The translations under genes and the position numbers were made by a program. Positions 21,296 through 29,242 of a DNA stretch of 64,000 nucleotides are shown piece by piece. The first letter of the stretch is position 1, and every line of letters begins with the position of its first letter. The notes beneath the pieces are model-generated. The model made no database searches, was not told the DNA's origin, and saw only the letters and a program-made list of their open reading frames with translations. This DNA is from Rhizophagus irregularis. Lineage: Eukaryota > Glomeromycota > Glomeromycetes > Glomerales > Glomeraceae. The stretch is from NCBI RefSeq assembly GCF_026210795.1, contig NC_089452.1:2232001-2296000 (forward strand), written 5' to 3'.

Positions 21296-22711
21296 CCCAA
21301 CACGAACCATATAGACATCACCATCTTTTTCTCTCAATTCTACCTTTTCACCAAAACTCGCAGTATCAATGTCCATAGTATCATCATTAAGATCGAGGTT
21401 TCTCATTGCTCGGGCCAAATCCAGATCATCACGTTTATCTTTAGCCTTCTGAAGTTGTTTTGTAAGTATTTTAGACGTCCCACGTTTATATCCCATAATA
21501 AGATCAATAGCATTTTGATGATCATCCAAAGTCCACTCAGGAGCATCAGGGTCATCACCAACATCATGATCTACATAACCATCATCCCAATCAGGATCCT
21601 GAGGATCCTGAACAACACGTCTCTGTGGTTTTGGTCGAACAGGTTTAATCTGCTGTCTATAGACTGGTGGATTACGAACTGGCCGAGCTTGTAATTGTTT
21701 AAATTGCACCTGAAAATTCTTGGTAAGTTCCTCAGCTTGAGCCTTAAGTAACTCTTGTAATTGTTCTTGAGTAACCCCAGATGACTTTGATGTCAGTACG
21801 ACAGGTTCCTGTTTTCCTAACGGAGGTTGAGTTACATCACTGTAATCTGCTTGAAGTCGTCGATTTCTATCTTGTAACCCCAAGCGCATTTCAGCCCTTC
21901 TCCGTTCTAAATTTCTCAGATGTTTAACCAAGTCATCAGGATTAAGATTACTAAACCTTTCTGCTTCAAAAATATTATCAGCCGAAAGACCTCTAAAGAA
22001 CTGGTCAATAATAAGATCATCAGTTAGTTTTAGTAATTTTCCAGCCCTCTTTACAGTTCTATAAAATGCATCGACTGGCTCATTTTCCTGATAAAGACTG
22101 TTAAAACGGATACGTTTCTTTTCATCTAAAATAGTTGGGAATTGTGTTCTAAGCCAATAAAGTGCCTGATTAGGTTTAATACCTGGAAAAACTATAGAAC
22201 GATTATTATTAGCAGCAACACCAGCATCTGCAGTAGCTGGAGCAACTCTATCTGTCGGACGAGCACCAGCTCTTCCCCAAGCTTTATCTCCACCTATTAA
22301 ATCATGGGTAGGAATAAATGCTGCTCTAATAGTTACTAATGCATTAGCTCCATCTGTAGCATAAACATGTGCTTCAGACCCATTTACATAGGTACCTACA
22401 TTCGGTCCTCCTGCACCTTCTGGTATCACTAATGCTACAAAAGCAGCTAAATTAGCTCCACCAGCTGAAGTGATACCAGAAAGTTCCCAATTTTTTCCTG
22501 TAATTTCTCGATCAAACCATTCAGCTGCTTCACCGGCCATGCAGCTTCTAAGTATACCCATAGCTCTTTTCCAAGACTCTGGTGGCCCTCCAGCAGCATA
22601 TGGGTTAAGATTAATAGTATCAAGATAACCCATATAAAGCCTAACAAATGTATCAATATCATCAGTAGCTTTACCCTCAAAAATCGGCAATCCTATCGCA
22701 GTGGTAGCCAT
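21281..22711 (-). CDS. Retrotransposon Gag-like protein
   Basis: 476 codons from an ATG at 22711. The N-terminus (LPIFEGKATDDIDTFVRLYM, then CMAGEAAEWFDREI) and the segment at ~185-275 (LYWLRTQFPTILDEKKRIRF; PVDAFYRTVKRAGKLLKLTD; DDLVKHLRNLERRR) follow the pattern of Ty3/gypsy Gag capsid regions, especially those I associate with Rhizophagus elements. Residues ~280-380 are Q/P/R-rich and basic, the C-terminus is acidic (DPQDPDWDDGYVDHDVGDDP) and there is no CCHC knuckle. The ATG overlaps the stop of the upstream coiled-coil ORF by 19 nt, suggesting translational coupling or a -1 relation. The predicted role is a particle-forming structural protein that replaces the jelly-roll capsid. Confidence 0.75.
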   Translation of the reverse strand: MATTAIGLPIFEGKATDDIDTFVRLYMGYLDTINLNPYAAGGPPESWKRAMGILRSCMAGEAAEWFDREITGKNWELSGITSAGGANLAAFVALVIPEGAGGPNVGTYVNGSEAHVYATDGANALVTIRAAFIPTHDLIGGDKAWGRAGARPTDRVAPATADAGVAANNNRSIVFPGIKPNQALYWLRTQFPTILDEKKRIRFNSLYQENEPVDAFYRTVKRAGKLLKLTDDLIIDQFFRGLSADNIFEAERFSNLNPDDLVKHLRNLERRRAEMRLGLQDRNRRLQADYSDVTQPPLGKQEPVVLTSKSSGVTQEQLQELLKAQAEELTKNFQVQFKQLQARPVRNPPVYRQQIKPVRPKPQRRVVQDPQDPDWDDGYVDHDVGDDPDAPEWTLDDHQNAIDLIMGYKRGTSKILTKQLQKAKDKRDDLDLARAMRNLDLNDDTMDIDTASFGEKVELREKDGDVYMVRVGSKKK

Positions 22712-23490
22712 ATCGTCTCTAGTGGATTGTTTAATATAGGTGGAGGAGGGTTCAATTGTCTAATTCGAAACCATTGTACCTGAATTCTAAGAGCAGCTAT
22801 CTGTTGGAAAAGTCTATTTCTAAGTCTCCCTAATGTCTGAATCCCAAAACGCACCCTATTATTAGCATGTGCTAGCTGTGCATTAACCTGTCCAAGTTGC
22901 GCATTAACCAATACAAGTTGTCCTCCAGTCCGAGTAGCCCTCAGCCGCCAATGATTTAAAAGGATATTACCACGATTCACAGCATTTTGAGCCTCATTAC
23001 GATCCCTTACTGCTTGAGTATAATCTGCTTGTAATACATTACGTTCATGTCGTGCCTGATTACGTTCACCTATAGCCCATCGACGAAGCTCTACCATAGT
23101 ATCATAATCTCTTTGCAGGTTATGGTTTTCTTCTATGAAATTATCATTGGCAGCACGTATAATAACTAATTGACGTTCTAAATTAGTAAACGTTTCATCA
23201 AATGCATTTATCTTACCTTGTGCAAAAACTAACAAATCTTTTGTAATACCAAGTTCTTCATGTTTTGCTTTACAGCGATACATTAATATATTAATAATAT
23301 GTTTGATTTGATTATTTGCCTCCTGTATCTCTGAATCAACAGTTAAACGACCCCTGGTAGTCAATAAATTTGCATGAGCCTTTAGTATTCTAACTAATTC
23401 ATCATCGTCTTTTTCATTGACCAAGTGTGCAGGAGGCGGTCCAGTAGGTTCTGAAGGAGTATAAACTGGAATTGGTGTTGATGTCGACAT
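22693..23490 (-). CDS. Coiled-coil protein upstream of gag
   Basis: 265 codons from an ATG at 23490. A disordered Pro/Thr start (STSTPIPVYTPSEPTGPPPA) is followed by an almost continuous helix (~30-245) with heptad-like Q/N/R/L pattern (ERNQARHERNVLQADYTQAV; RLRNRLFQQIAALRIQVQWF), then PPPPILNNP. Its stop overlaps the gag start by 19 nt, and gag is in the -1 frame relative to it, so the two may act as halves of one extended Gag. Start codons of this gene and the divergent ATPase are 31 bp apart. No enzymatic motif. A scaffold or assembly role is inferred from position and coiled coil. Confidence 0.7.
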   Translation of the reverse strand: MSTSTPIPVYTPSEPTGPPPAHLVNEKDDDELVRILKAHANLLTTRGRLTVDSEIQEANNQIKHIINILMYRCKAKHEELGITKDLLVFAQGKINAFDETFTNLERQLVIIRAANDNFIEENHNLQRDYDTMVELRRWAIGERNQARHERNVLQADYTQAVRDRNEAQNAVNRGNILLNHWRLRATRTGGQLVLVNAQLGQVNAQLAHANNRVRFGIQTLGRLRNRLFQQIAALRIQVQWFRIRQLNPPPPILNNPLETIWLPLR

Positions 23491-23521
23491 AGTATTTAAA
23501 CTAAGTTAGAATAAAATTCAA
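23491..23521. promoter_or_regulatory. 31-bp divergent intergenic region
   Basis: Only AGTATTTAAACTAAGTTAGA plus 11 bases separate the ATGs of the coiled-coil gene (minus) and the ATPase gene (plus). Any promoters must be bidirectional or overlap the coding regions, and leaders must be very short. TTTAAA and AATAAAA are the only TATA-like pieces. Such compactness is viral rather than fungal in style. Confidence 0.55.
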
Positions 23522-24745
23522 ATGGATCTTTATGTATACAATTTGGACGAGTACACGACCGACTCAAGACAAGGCAATGAGTTTGCTCCATCATGGCCCT
23601 TTCGATTAGCCGTAGCAGGTAGCTCAGACTCAGGTAAGACAACTATGATCATTAATTTGTTAATGGGTAACAAGAAAGCAAAGGAGGATGGTAATCGGTA
23701 TGTACTATGTGATGCAGTACTTTTAGTTGGCAGATATCTTGACGAGCCGAAGTGGGCAGTTGTACATGATTTTTTCGAAGAGGAGAAGATCCCATTCACT
23801 GCAGTAACTCATAGTGAAATTCCAGAGATTGACTCTTTCGACCCTACTCAAGCTACTGTGGTAATCTTCGAGGATCTGATGGATGCACCTAAAAAAATCC
23901 AGGATCTCATCACTGGTTACTTTACACATGGACGACACAAAAATATTTCATGTATTTATGTAGCCCAAAGATTCTTTGCCATTCCTAAGGCTATTCGAGA
24001 AAATGTTAACTACATCTCACTGCATGGAGGTCATGGGAGCCTTACAGATACCAAGAGAATCATCCGCCTATATACAGAAGAATCAGAGTCATTAGCACCA
24101 GTAATTGATGATCTTACTCTGCAACGTGAATTTGTAGTGTTTGATCTTAGACGGTCCAAAAGTGATCCACTGTCCATTCGAGTAAGATGGGATACTAGTC
24201 TCAGTTCGATCACAGAGCAATCTCAGTTCAATCCTAGTTCGATCTCAGTTCAATCTCAGTTTGATCCAAGTTTGAACCCAGTTCGATCTCAGTCTGAACC
24301 CAGTTCAATCACAGTTCGATCCAAGTTTAGTCCCTATGGTCAGAAAGCTGTATTTGAAGCAAAAAAAGGTGGACACTTGATTGAATTTGCTCGGGTATTT
24401 CCATCCCCTAAAGAACGTCAACATTTACTTGTACCTGGTGTCTTAGCCAAGAATGCAGATACCTGGATTAAATATGTCTTTCGGGAAGCTTATGGACTCT
24501 CTGGTAAGACCCTAGGAGCTGACTTTCAGGATTTCTTAGCAAAAGTACAGGGTAGGACTGCAAAGACTGAAACTCTGAAAACTGAGAATGTGAAGGAGTT
24601 ATTCTCCCGATATGAAGCCCTGAAGTCTAGTCGCCCTCTGGATAATAAACAAATAATAGAAGGTATTGAAGTCCTTCTACAGATCTTTTCTAAGAACCAC
24701 ATGGACCGTCGAGCATTACAAGTAGGGATTAATAGTATATTGTGA
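23522..24745 (+). CDS. A32-like (FtsK/HerA family) packaging ATPase
   Basis: 407 codons from an ATG at 23522. Walker A is GSSDSGKT (33-40) after a beta strand FRLAVA. Walker B is VVIFEDLMD (113-121). A sensor-like Q follows in CIYVAQRFF (~149), then ENVNYISL, the order of poxvirus A32 and Polinton DNA-packaging ATPases. Residues ~235-280 are a degenerate Ser/Gln/Pro repeat (QSQFNPSSISVQSQFDPS) encoded by tandem ~27-30-bp units, inserted between the ATPase core and a helical C-terminal domain. Expected role: ATP-driven genome packaging, which implies that some particle is made even though no jelly-roll capsid is present. The 3' end overlaps the convergent downstream gene by 17 nt. Confidence 0.9.
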   Translation: MDLYVYNLDEYTTDSRQGNEFAPSWPFRLAVAGSSDSGKTTMIINLLMGNKKAKEDGNRYVLCDAVLLVGRYLDEPKWAVVHDFFEEEKIPFTAVTHSEIPEIDSFDPTQATVVIFEDLMDAPKKIQDLITGYFTHGRHKNISCIYVAQRFFAIPKAIRENVNYISLHGGHGSLTDTKRIIRLYTEESESLAPVIDDLTLQREFVVFDLRRSKSDPLSIRVRWDTSLSSITEQSQFNPSSISVQSQFDPSLNPVRSQSEPSSITVRSKFSPYGQKAVFEAKKGGHLIEFARVFPSPKERQHLLVPGVLAKNADTWIKYVFREAYGLSGKTLGADFQDFLAKVQGRTAKTETLKTENVKELFSRYEALKSSRPLDNKQIIEGIEVLLQIFSKNHMDRRALQVGINSIL

Positions 24746-25289
24746 GAATATCAAGTAATTTGTCTGCAGAAGCTCTAAGAATCATAGCACTTTTTTTACG
24801 GCCTTCAAAGTCAATTCTTAACATCTTAGCCTTCAACCCTATTGCTCCTAAAGCACGAGAAGCAAAGTTCTTAGTCATTGGATTACTTATATGATTTACA
24901 TAGTTCTCATAGAATGTAGTGAAAGGCTCGTCAATACCATCTGGATATGTATCTCTTAGAAATTGATATAAAGCAATTTCTCCACTGTCACAACCTATGG
25001 CTATAAGCTGTTCGAGAAGCCACTTCCTAATATCTTCATATGGCTCTCCATCCATAATTTTCATATCCAGTCTTTGTGTAAACAATTGTGTAAAGTCCAC
25101 ATTACTTGCCCGACGGATAATCTGGACCAACTTATCCCTGGCAAGTCCCAAGGCTTGTAAAGGTTCATTCTCATCACTAATCTTCTTTATAATCTGTCTG
25201 TATAACACGCTGGATAATCCTCTATGTGCTGTTTTTGGAGTGACTACTCCACAGTTTTGGCACTGGTTTATTACGATTGATGTTGACAT
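24729..25289 (-). CDS. Unknown Polinton-like protein, 186 aa
   Basis: Starts at an ATG at 25289 and overlaps the convergent ATPase gene by 17 nt at its 3' end. The N-terminus has one CxxC (INQCQNCGVV). The rest is predicted helical with many Leu and charged residues (YEDIRKWLLEQLIAIGCDSG; TKNFASRALGAIGLKAKMLR). No signal peptide, membrane segment or enzyme motif. I do not recognise it. Its position next to the ATPase and the capsid-type block suggests a structural or packaging accessory, but this is only context. Confidence 0.65.
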   Translation of the reverse strand: MSTSIVINQCQNCGVVTPKTAHRGLSSVLYRQIIKKISDENEPLQALGLARDKLVQIIRRASNVDFTQLFTQRLDMKIMDGEPYEDIRKWLLEQLIAIGCDSGEIALYQFLRDTYPDGIDEPFTTFYENYVNHISNPMTKNFASRALGAIGLKAKMLRIDFEGRKKSAMILRASADKLLDILTIYY

Positions 25290-25334
25290 GGCTATCTTTC
25301 TTTATGTAAAAAAGAATTATTCAAAATTAAGTAA

Positions 25335-25916
25335 CTATTCGGAGCAGTCCTTGCACAACTTGTCCGTTAAGTCACTTGGGCTTACAGGCATGAGACATTC
25401 CCTACACAACTCAATATTAAGCTCTGCAAGTCTCGGGGTATGGTCCTCCAAAGTTCGTGGACGACTGGAAGGACCGGAGGAAGGTGTTCCGTTAGTCGTA
25501 TCTTGCTGTAAGATAAAATCATCATATTCATCTTGGTCAGCCTGAATAGCAGTCCTGATTTGTTGTATATCATTGAAAGTTAACCGCTGCCCATCAAGAT
25601 TTTCCTCATTATAGCGTGTTTCATTAATGATTTCCTCTATGAGCGCCTCTTCTTCATAATGGACAAGGTAGTAATCCTCAACTACCTCATAGTCACTCTC
25701 AATCAGTCTATAATATGTTCTAGTACCACGTCGAACATAACGTCCTGTATCTGTATTTAAATATACAGGTTGCTCTTCAGGTGGAGGTGCAGTTTGTCTA
25801 CGGACAAGCCTTCCATCAATATAATCATGGGATTCCATAACTATTCGATTAAAGGTATCTCCACCGATAATAATTGGACGTCCAGTTATAGGGTTAGCTA
25901 TATAAGGGTAAGACAT
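25335..25916 (-). CDS. Protein with viral NPxTGRxI motif and C-terminal zinc ribbon
   Basis: 193 codons from an ATG at 25916. The start SYPYIANPITGRPIIIGGDT carries the NP-TGR-I-GG signature seen in the 2-cysteine adaptor-type domain of large DNA viruses, though the cysteines of that domain are not obvious here. A second related piece is NTDTGRYVRRGTRTYYRLIE (~54-73). The middle is acidic and the C-terminus is a zinc ribbon (CRECLMPVSPSDLTDKLCKDC). The role is probably virion or protein-protein adaptor; confidence in the exact domain is modest. A promoter-like TCTTCAATTT motif lies 38 bp before the ATG. Confidence 0.6.
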   Translation of the reverse strand: MSYPYIANPITGRPIIIGGDTFNRIVMESHDYIDGRLVRRQTAPPPEEQPVYLNTDTGRYVRRGTRTYYRLIESDYEVVEDYYLVHYEEEALIEEIINETRYNEENLDGQRLTFNDIQQIRTAIQADQDEYDDFILQQDTTNGTPSSGPSSRPRTLEDHTPRLAELNIELCRECLMPVSPSDLTDKLCKDCSE

Positions 25917-25969
25917 GTCTTTTTTCTGTACGTGTCTACATACCTAATAGTTTTCTTCAATTTACAATA

Positions 25970-26175
25970 ACCAAGTGACACGGTCATCAGTCCTTATCAA
26001 AAAATACAAGAATACCTGATGACAAGGTTACATGGTCATCAATCCTTATTAAAAAATGCAAGGATACCTGATGATAAGGTTACATGGTCATCAATCCTTG
26101 TCGAAAAAATGCAAGGATACCTGATGATAAGGTTACATGGTCATCAGTCCTTGTCAAGAAATATGAGGATACCCG
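25970..26175. repeat. Four tandem ~53-bp repeats, each able to form a hairpin
   Basis: Units of the form GGTTACATGGTCATCAATCC / TTAT-TAAAAAATGCAAGGAT / ACCTGATGATAA repeat four times between two minus-strand genes. In each, TCATCA(A/G)TCCTT pairs with AAGGATACCTGATGA around an A-rich loop. The hairpin potential is kept while loop bases vary. Candidate roles are a replication origin, transcription terminator or packaging signal for the element. Confidence 0.75.
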
Positions 26176-26184
26176 ATAAATAAG

Positions 26185-26601
26185 CTACTCCTGTTGAGTC
26201 CATTCATTCCACTCCCAGTTCAGTCCCCAAGGGTCGCCTCCCCATCTTTGTTCACTTAATGCATGCTCTATGGTTTCCCTCTCTTGGGGGTCCACGACCA
26301 TCCCATTCCTAAGCATTTTCTCCATAATATAAAGCTGATCCTCGGTGAGGCGGTCTATCCATCTTTTATAGAAGTCGTTTACATCTTCAAATGATATCCA
26401 GTCAATATTCCCTTTTTCAAACGGCTTTCCAAGAGCTTGGACATGCCCAATTGTAGTAGCGTAATTTTTCCATCTCTTATATGCTTCTTGACGAACCTCC
26501 TGCCACCACACACTATCTACTTTACTCGCTGCAATAAGGTCAGTATCTGGGATCTTTGCAACAATGCGTTCGACTATTTCTACTGGTAATCGGTCCAACA
26601 T
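26185..26601 (-). CDS. F-box-like protein 1 of the Polinton-like element
   Basis: 138 codons from an ATG at 26601. Residues 2-44 match an F-box pattern: LDRLPVEIVERIVAKIPDTD, then LIAASKVDSVWWQEVRQEAY, i.e. LPxEIxxxI, a mid Leu/Ile, a V-S/W-W core and a basic helix. F-boxes bind Skp1 in SCF ubiquitin ligases. The rest is a helical, Trp-rich C-terminus (GGDPWGLNWEWNEWTQ) that might recruit a target. A promoter-like ATCTTCAATT is 27 bp before the ATG. Host F-box genes are abundant in this kind of fungus, so capture is plausible. Confidence 0.72.
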   Translation of the reverse strand: MLDRLPVEIVERIVAKIPDTDLIAASKVDSVWWQEVRQEAYKRWKNYATTIGHVQALGKPFEKGNIDWISFEDVNDFYKRWIDRLTEDQLYIMEKMLRNGMVVDPQERETIEHALSEQRWGGDPWGLNWEWNEWTQQE

Positions 26602-26694
26602 GATGTTATGTTACTTATACTATAGCCATCTTCAATTACTGTATGCCCATTACAAATGGATAAAAAATATAAACTAAATTCGTACAGGAGCCGC

Positions 26695-27165
26695 TTATGC
26701 AAGAAGTTCTGCTAAGGTTTTCTCAGCCTCGTTTTTAGTAATAGCTCGCTTTGGGGGACCGGTTGATAAGTCCTTAGTCGCATTATAATACAATTCAAAG
26801 AGGGCCTCAAGCTTATCTAGGAGAGCTTGTTTATTCTTGTATGATTCGCGAATTTTTGCTATCTTAGCAGTATATGCCGCATTATCTGGGAAGAGTTTTC
26901 TGGCCACGAACTTCACATATGATACAGGAGAATTTGCCGTCTGGATTCGCTTGATATACTTCACGTGGTCCTGGACAAGGTAGCTGGTTTTGCTAAACCC
27001 AGATACTAATGCGACTACTATAGTGTCTTTTAATGCACGGATAATCTTGAGGACAGTTTCATCAGAGACAATGGTGAACTGATTGTGTGATGCATCATAA
27101 ATAACTTTATCACTAATGCTGTCAGTGCTGTTAATAATGCTTGCTAATTCGGTATATGTTGACAT
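26695..27165 (-). CDS. Unknown helical protein, 156 aa
   Basis: ATG at 27165. The protein is mostly alpha-helical: VLKIIRALKDTIVVALVSGF, YTAKIAKIRESYKNKQALLD, KLEALFELYY. It ends in a basic/acidic tail (KRAITKNEAEKTLAELLA). No Cys clusters, signal peptide or catalytic motif. It lies between F-box 1 and the DNA polymerase, all on one strand, with its own promoter-like AATCTTCAAATT 38 bp before the start. I do not recognise the family. Confidence 0.62.
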   Translation of the reverse strand: MSTYTELASIINSTDSISDKVIYDASHNQFTIVSDETVLKIIRALKDTIVVALVSGFSKTSYLVQDHVKYIKRIQTANSPVSYVKFVARKLFPDNAAYTAKIAKIRESYKNKQALLDKLEALFELYYNATKDLSTGPPKRAITKNEAEKTLAELLA

Positions 27166-27278
27166 GATTCCTTATACTTTTTTGTACTTTGTAATAAATA
27201 GGAATCTTCAAATTGACTTTACATTCAAGCAAGAAAAAATATATATACCTACTGTAAACCCAACCACATTCTTGGCAA

Positions 27279-29159
27279 TCATGTCCAGATAACCTTGTTT
27301 GCATTTTTCACATGGCAGTATCCTGCAGTTTCAAACTTGAGAGCTTTCAATGCTTTGGATGCATTTTTTGGACAAGTGATAAGTGTAGGACTACTCGGCT
27401 GTTCCTCTAGAATAAATCCATCTGTATGGATGCGTCGTACTTTATCCTTATATGGTTCTAATAACTCTGAAGTCGTCTTCCGTCCATGTGCTAATAAGAA
27501 TGGAGCGATCCTAGGATACTCACCCTTGAAGGGACTACCTGGGTTTGTGAACTGGAATCGCCACTGGTCAGATCCTACTGGTACGATGGAGTCAAGTGTG
27601 TGGCCTTCTGGAAACTTGAATGGATCTGTTTGATCTGTGGTGAGTGTCTTGTAATTGCGTTTCCTCTGGCAGAGTGCTCCCCATAGTGTATTGAGAACTC
27701 TCTTTGCAACACGACCGGCTACGCCACCCTGGTTCTTTATATTGAAGAGAAAGTGGACATACTCACCAAATATTACAGTCCCAGGAATTCTTGCTTCTCT
27801 GTCATATATCAAGGCATTTGGCTTTCCATCCTGGATTAACTGTATATCGAGTCCAAGTTTCTTTGCTCGTTGTAAGTCAATAAATGTATAGACTCCCCTC
27901 TTATTCTGTCGGAAGAGAATGTCATTACCACTTACCTTGCCCTTGGGCGCTCCCTGGGAGCTAGCACGAAATAATCCATACAAGGCATAACCTCTATGGT
28001 CTACAAAGTCTTTGAGTATTTGAAACTTACCTTGTCGGATTGGAAAGTTTGCATTTGATTGCTGAATACTTGGATATAAACTTGTCACGTCGTATTGCCT
28101 TCCATAACCCTTCCATTCATTGTCTGCCCAGATAAGACCTCCCATCATTGCATCACTTATCCACTCTGCTTCGACTGGGTCAAGAGGATCATTGGCTGGA
28201 ACCCCTACACTAAACCGTTCAAAAAGCCAGAGTGCAGTTCTCTTGTACGACCAGTTGTGGTAAGATAAGTCGATTCCTAGACCGAACTTCTTTGTAGCCT
28301 GTAGGAAGGAATCCCGCTCTTCATGGATCCTCTGGTATGTTTCCTCAAGTGTTTCATATATTCCAGTTTTACAATTCTTCTCGATAGGGATGAAGGAGTA
28401 ACTATCAGAGTTCTTACCTTTCTGAAACTGTCCAACTGTAAGAGACTTAACTGTCTTACCATTGTATATTTTTACTACATTATTAACCCCATCTTCACGA
28501 TAAACAAAGGGAGACTTTTGTTTTCTATCTAATTTGCTAGGGTGGAGTCTTCCGGGATTCAGTGCAAGAGAGTAGTGGCCTTCAGACAAAATAAGTGTTG
28601 CACGTCTGTCAGATTTGCTCTTAGAAATTCGAGTGGAATCCCCTACAATATTAAGTGCAAGGCTTCCTGCAAGTTGTTCAACCTTATCCATATATGAGAC
28701 TGGAACTGGAGCATCACGATTGAGACCTAATGCCTTTTTGATATACTCAGGCTTTTCGATTGACTTTGGCATTTTAGAGAATGTGCCGTAGATATATTTC
28801 AGGCATTTATACAGGCAATCATTTAGCTCCCCGTTGCAACCCCCTGCAACCGGTGGGGCATCTCTCACATAAATTATGAATCGTTCAAAATAATCAGGGT
28901 CTGCGTCATCCGGTAGTTGTGCTTCGTCGTAGTGGTCCAAGAGTGAGAAGAGGCTGGCTGGTTGGTTTCCTGATGTCCATCCACCGGGTTTCCAGTTTTC
29001 ATAGGGGAGCAGAATCTGAAATTTATGTGTCGGATACCGGGATTGGAGTCGCTGTCCAAGTCTTGCTATTGCTCCTCTGGAAAATCTTGCGCCTGAATAC
29101 TGTAATTCTTTGATATCCGGTCTTGTAGGTAAAGCACGGACAATCTCTGAATAAACCAT
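27279..29159 (-). CDS. Family-B DNA polymerase with OTU-like N-terminal domain
   Basis: 626 codons from an ATG at 29159. Polymerase motif A is YDVTSLYPSIQ (D at 357), motif B is KRVLNTLWGAL (486-496) and motif C is RRIHTDGFIL (HTDG at 578-581, keeping the second Asp). These match protein-primed, viral/organellar PolB. It is much shorter than usual Polinton PolB (around 1,000 aa or more) and I find no exonuclease I-III motifs before motif A. Instead the N-terminal part has GGCNGELNDCLYKCL (Cys 115) and LSEGHYSLAL (His 195), the D-C-x-Y and H pattern of an OTU-type cysteine protease. It would replicate the element; the OTU-like part could remove ubiquitin. OTU assignment is by motif only. Confidence 0.88.
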   Translation of the reverse strand: MVYSEIVRALPTRPDIKELQYSGARFSRGAIARLGQRLQSRYPTHKFQILLPYENWKPGGWTSGNQPASLFSLLDHYDEAQLPDDADPDYFERFIIYVRDAPPVAGGCNGELNDCLYKCLKYIYGTFSKMPKSIEKPEYIKKALGLNRDAPVPVSYMDKVEQLAGSLALNIVGDSTRISKSKSDRRATLILSEGHYSLALNPGRLHPSKLDRKQKSPFVYREDGVNNVVKIYNGKTVKSLTVGQFQKGKNSDSYSFIPIEKNCKTGIYETLEETYQRIHEERDSFLQATKKFGLGIDLSYHNWSYKRTALWLFERFSVGVPANDPLDPVEAEWISDAMMGGLIWADNEWKGYGRQYDVTSLYPSIQQSNANFPIRQGKFQILKDFVDHRGYALYGLFRASSQGAPKGKVSGNDILFRQNKRGVYTFIDLQRAKKLGLDIQLIQDGKPNALIYDREARIPGTVIFGEYVHFLFNIKNQGGVAGRVAKRVLNTLWGALCQRKRNYKTLTTDQTDPFKFPEGHTLDSIVPVGSDQWRFQFTNPGSPFKGEYPRIAPFLLAHGRKTTSELLEPYKDKVRRIHTDGFILEEQPSSPTLITCPKNASKALKALKFETAGYCHVKNANKVIWT

Positions 29160-29242
29160 TTAATGTATTTATGAATTGTGTTCAGTTGTAATATAGGTTT
29201 TTTATACAAAAAATATAAGATAACTAAGAAGTGCTTATCTTA

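Noticed and set aside
20544-23490. A separate Ty3/gypsy retrotransposon inserted into the Polinton
   Set aside because: No LTRs, reverse transcriptase or RNase H, no target duplication, and the block has overlapping or closely spaced ORFs with the same compact style as its neighbours.
24997-25545. 182-codon plus-strand ORF
   Set aside because: Antisense to two minus-strand element genes with ATG starts; composition (Ser/Leu/Cys) is typical of a shadow frame.
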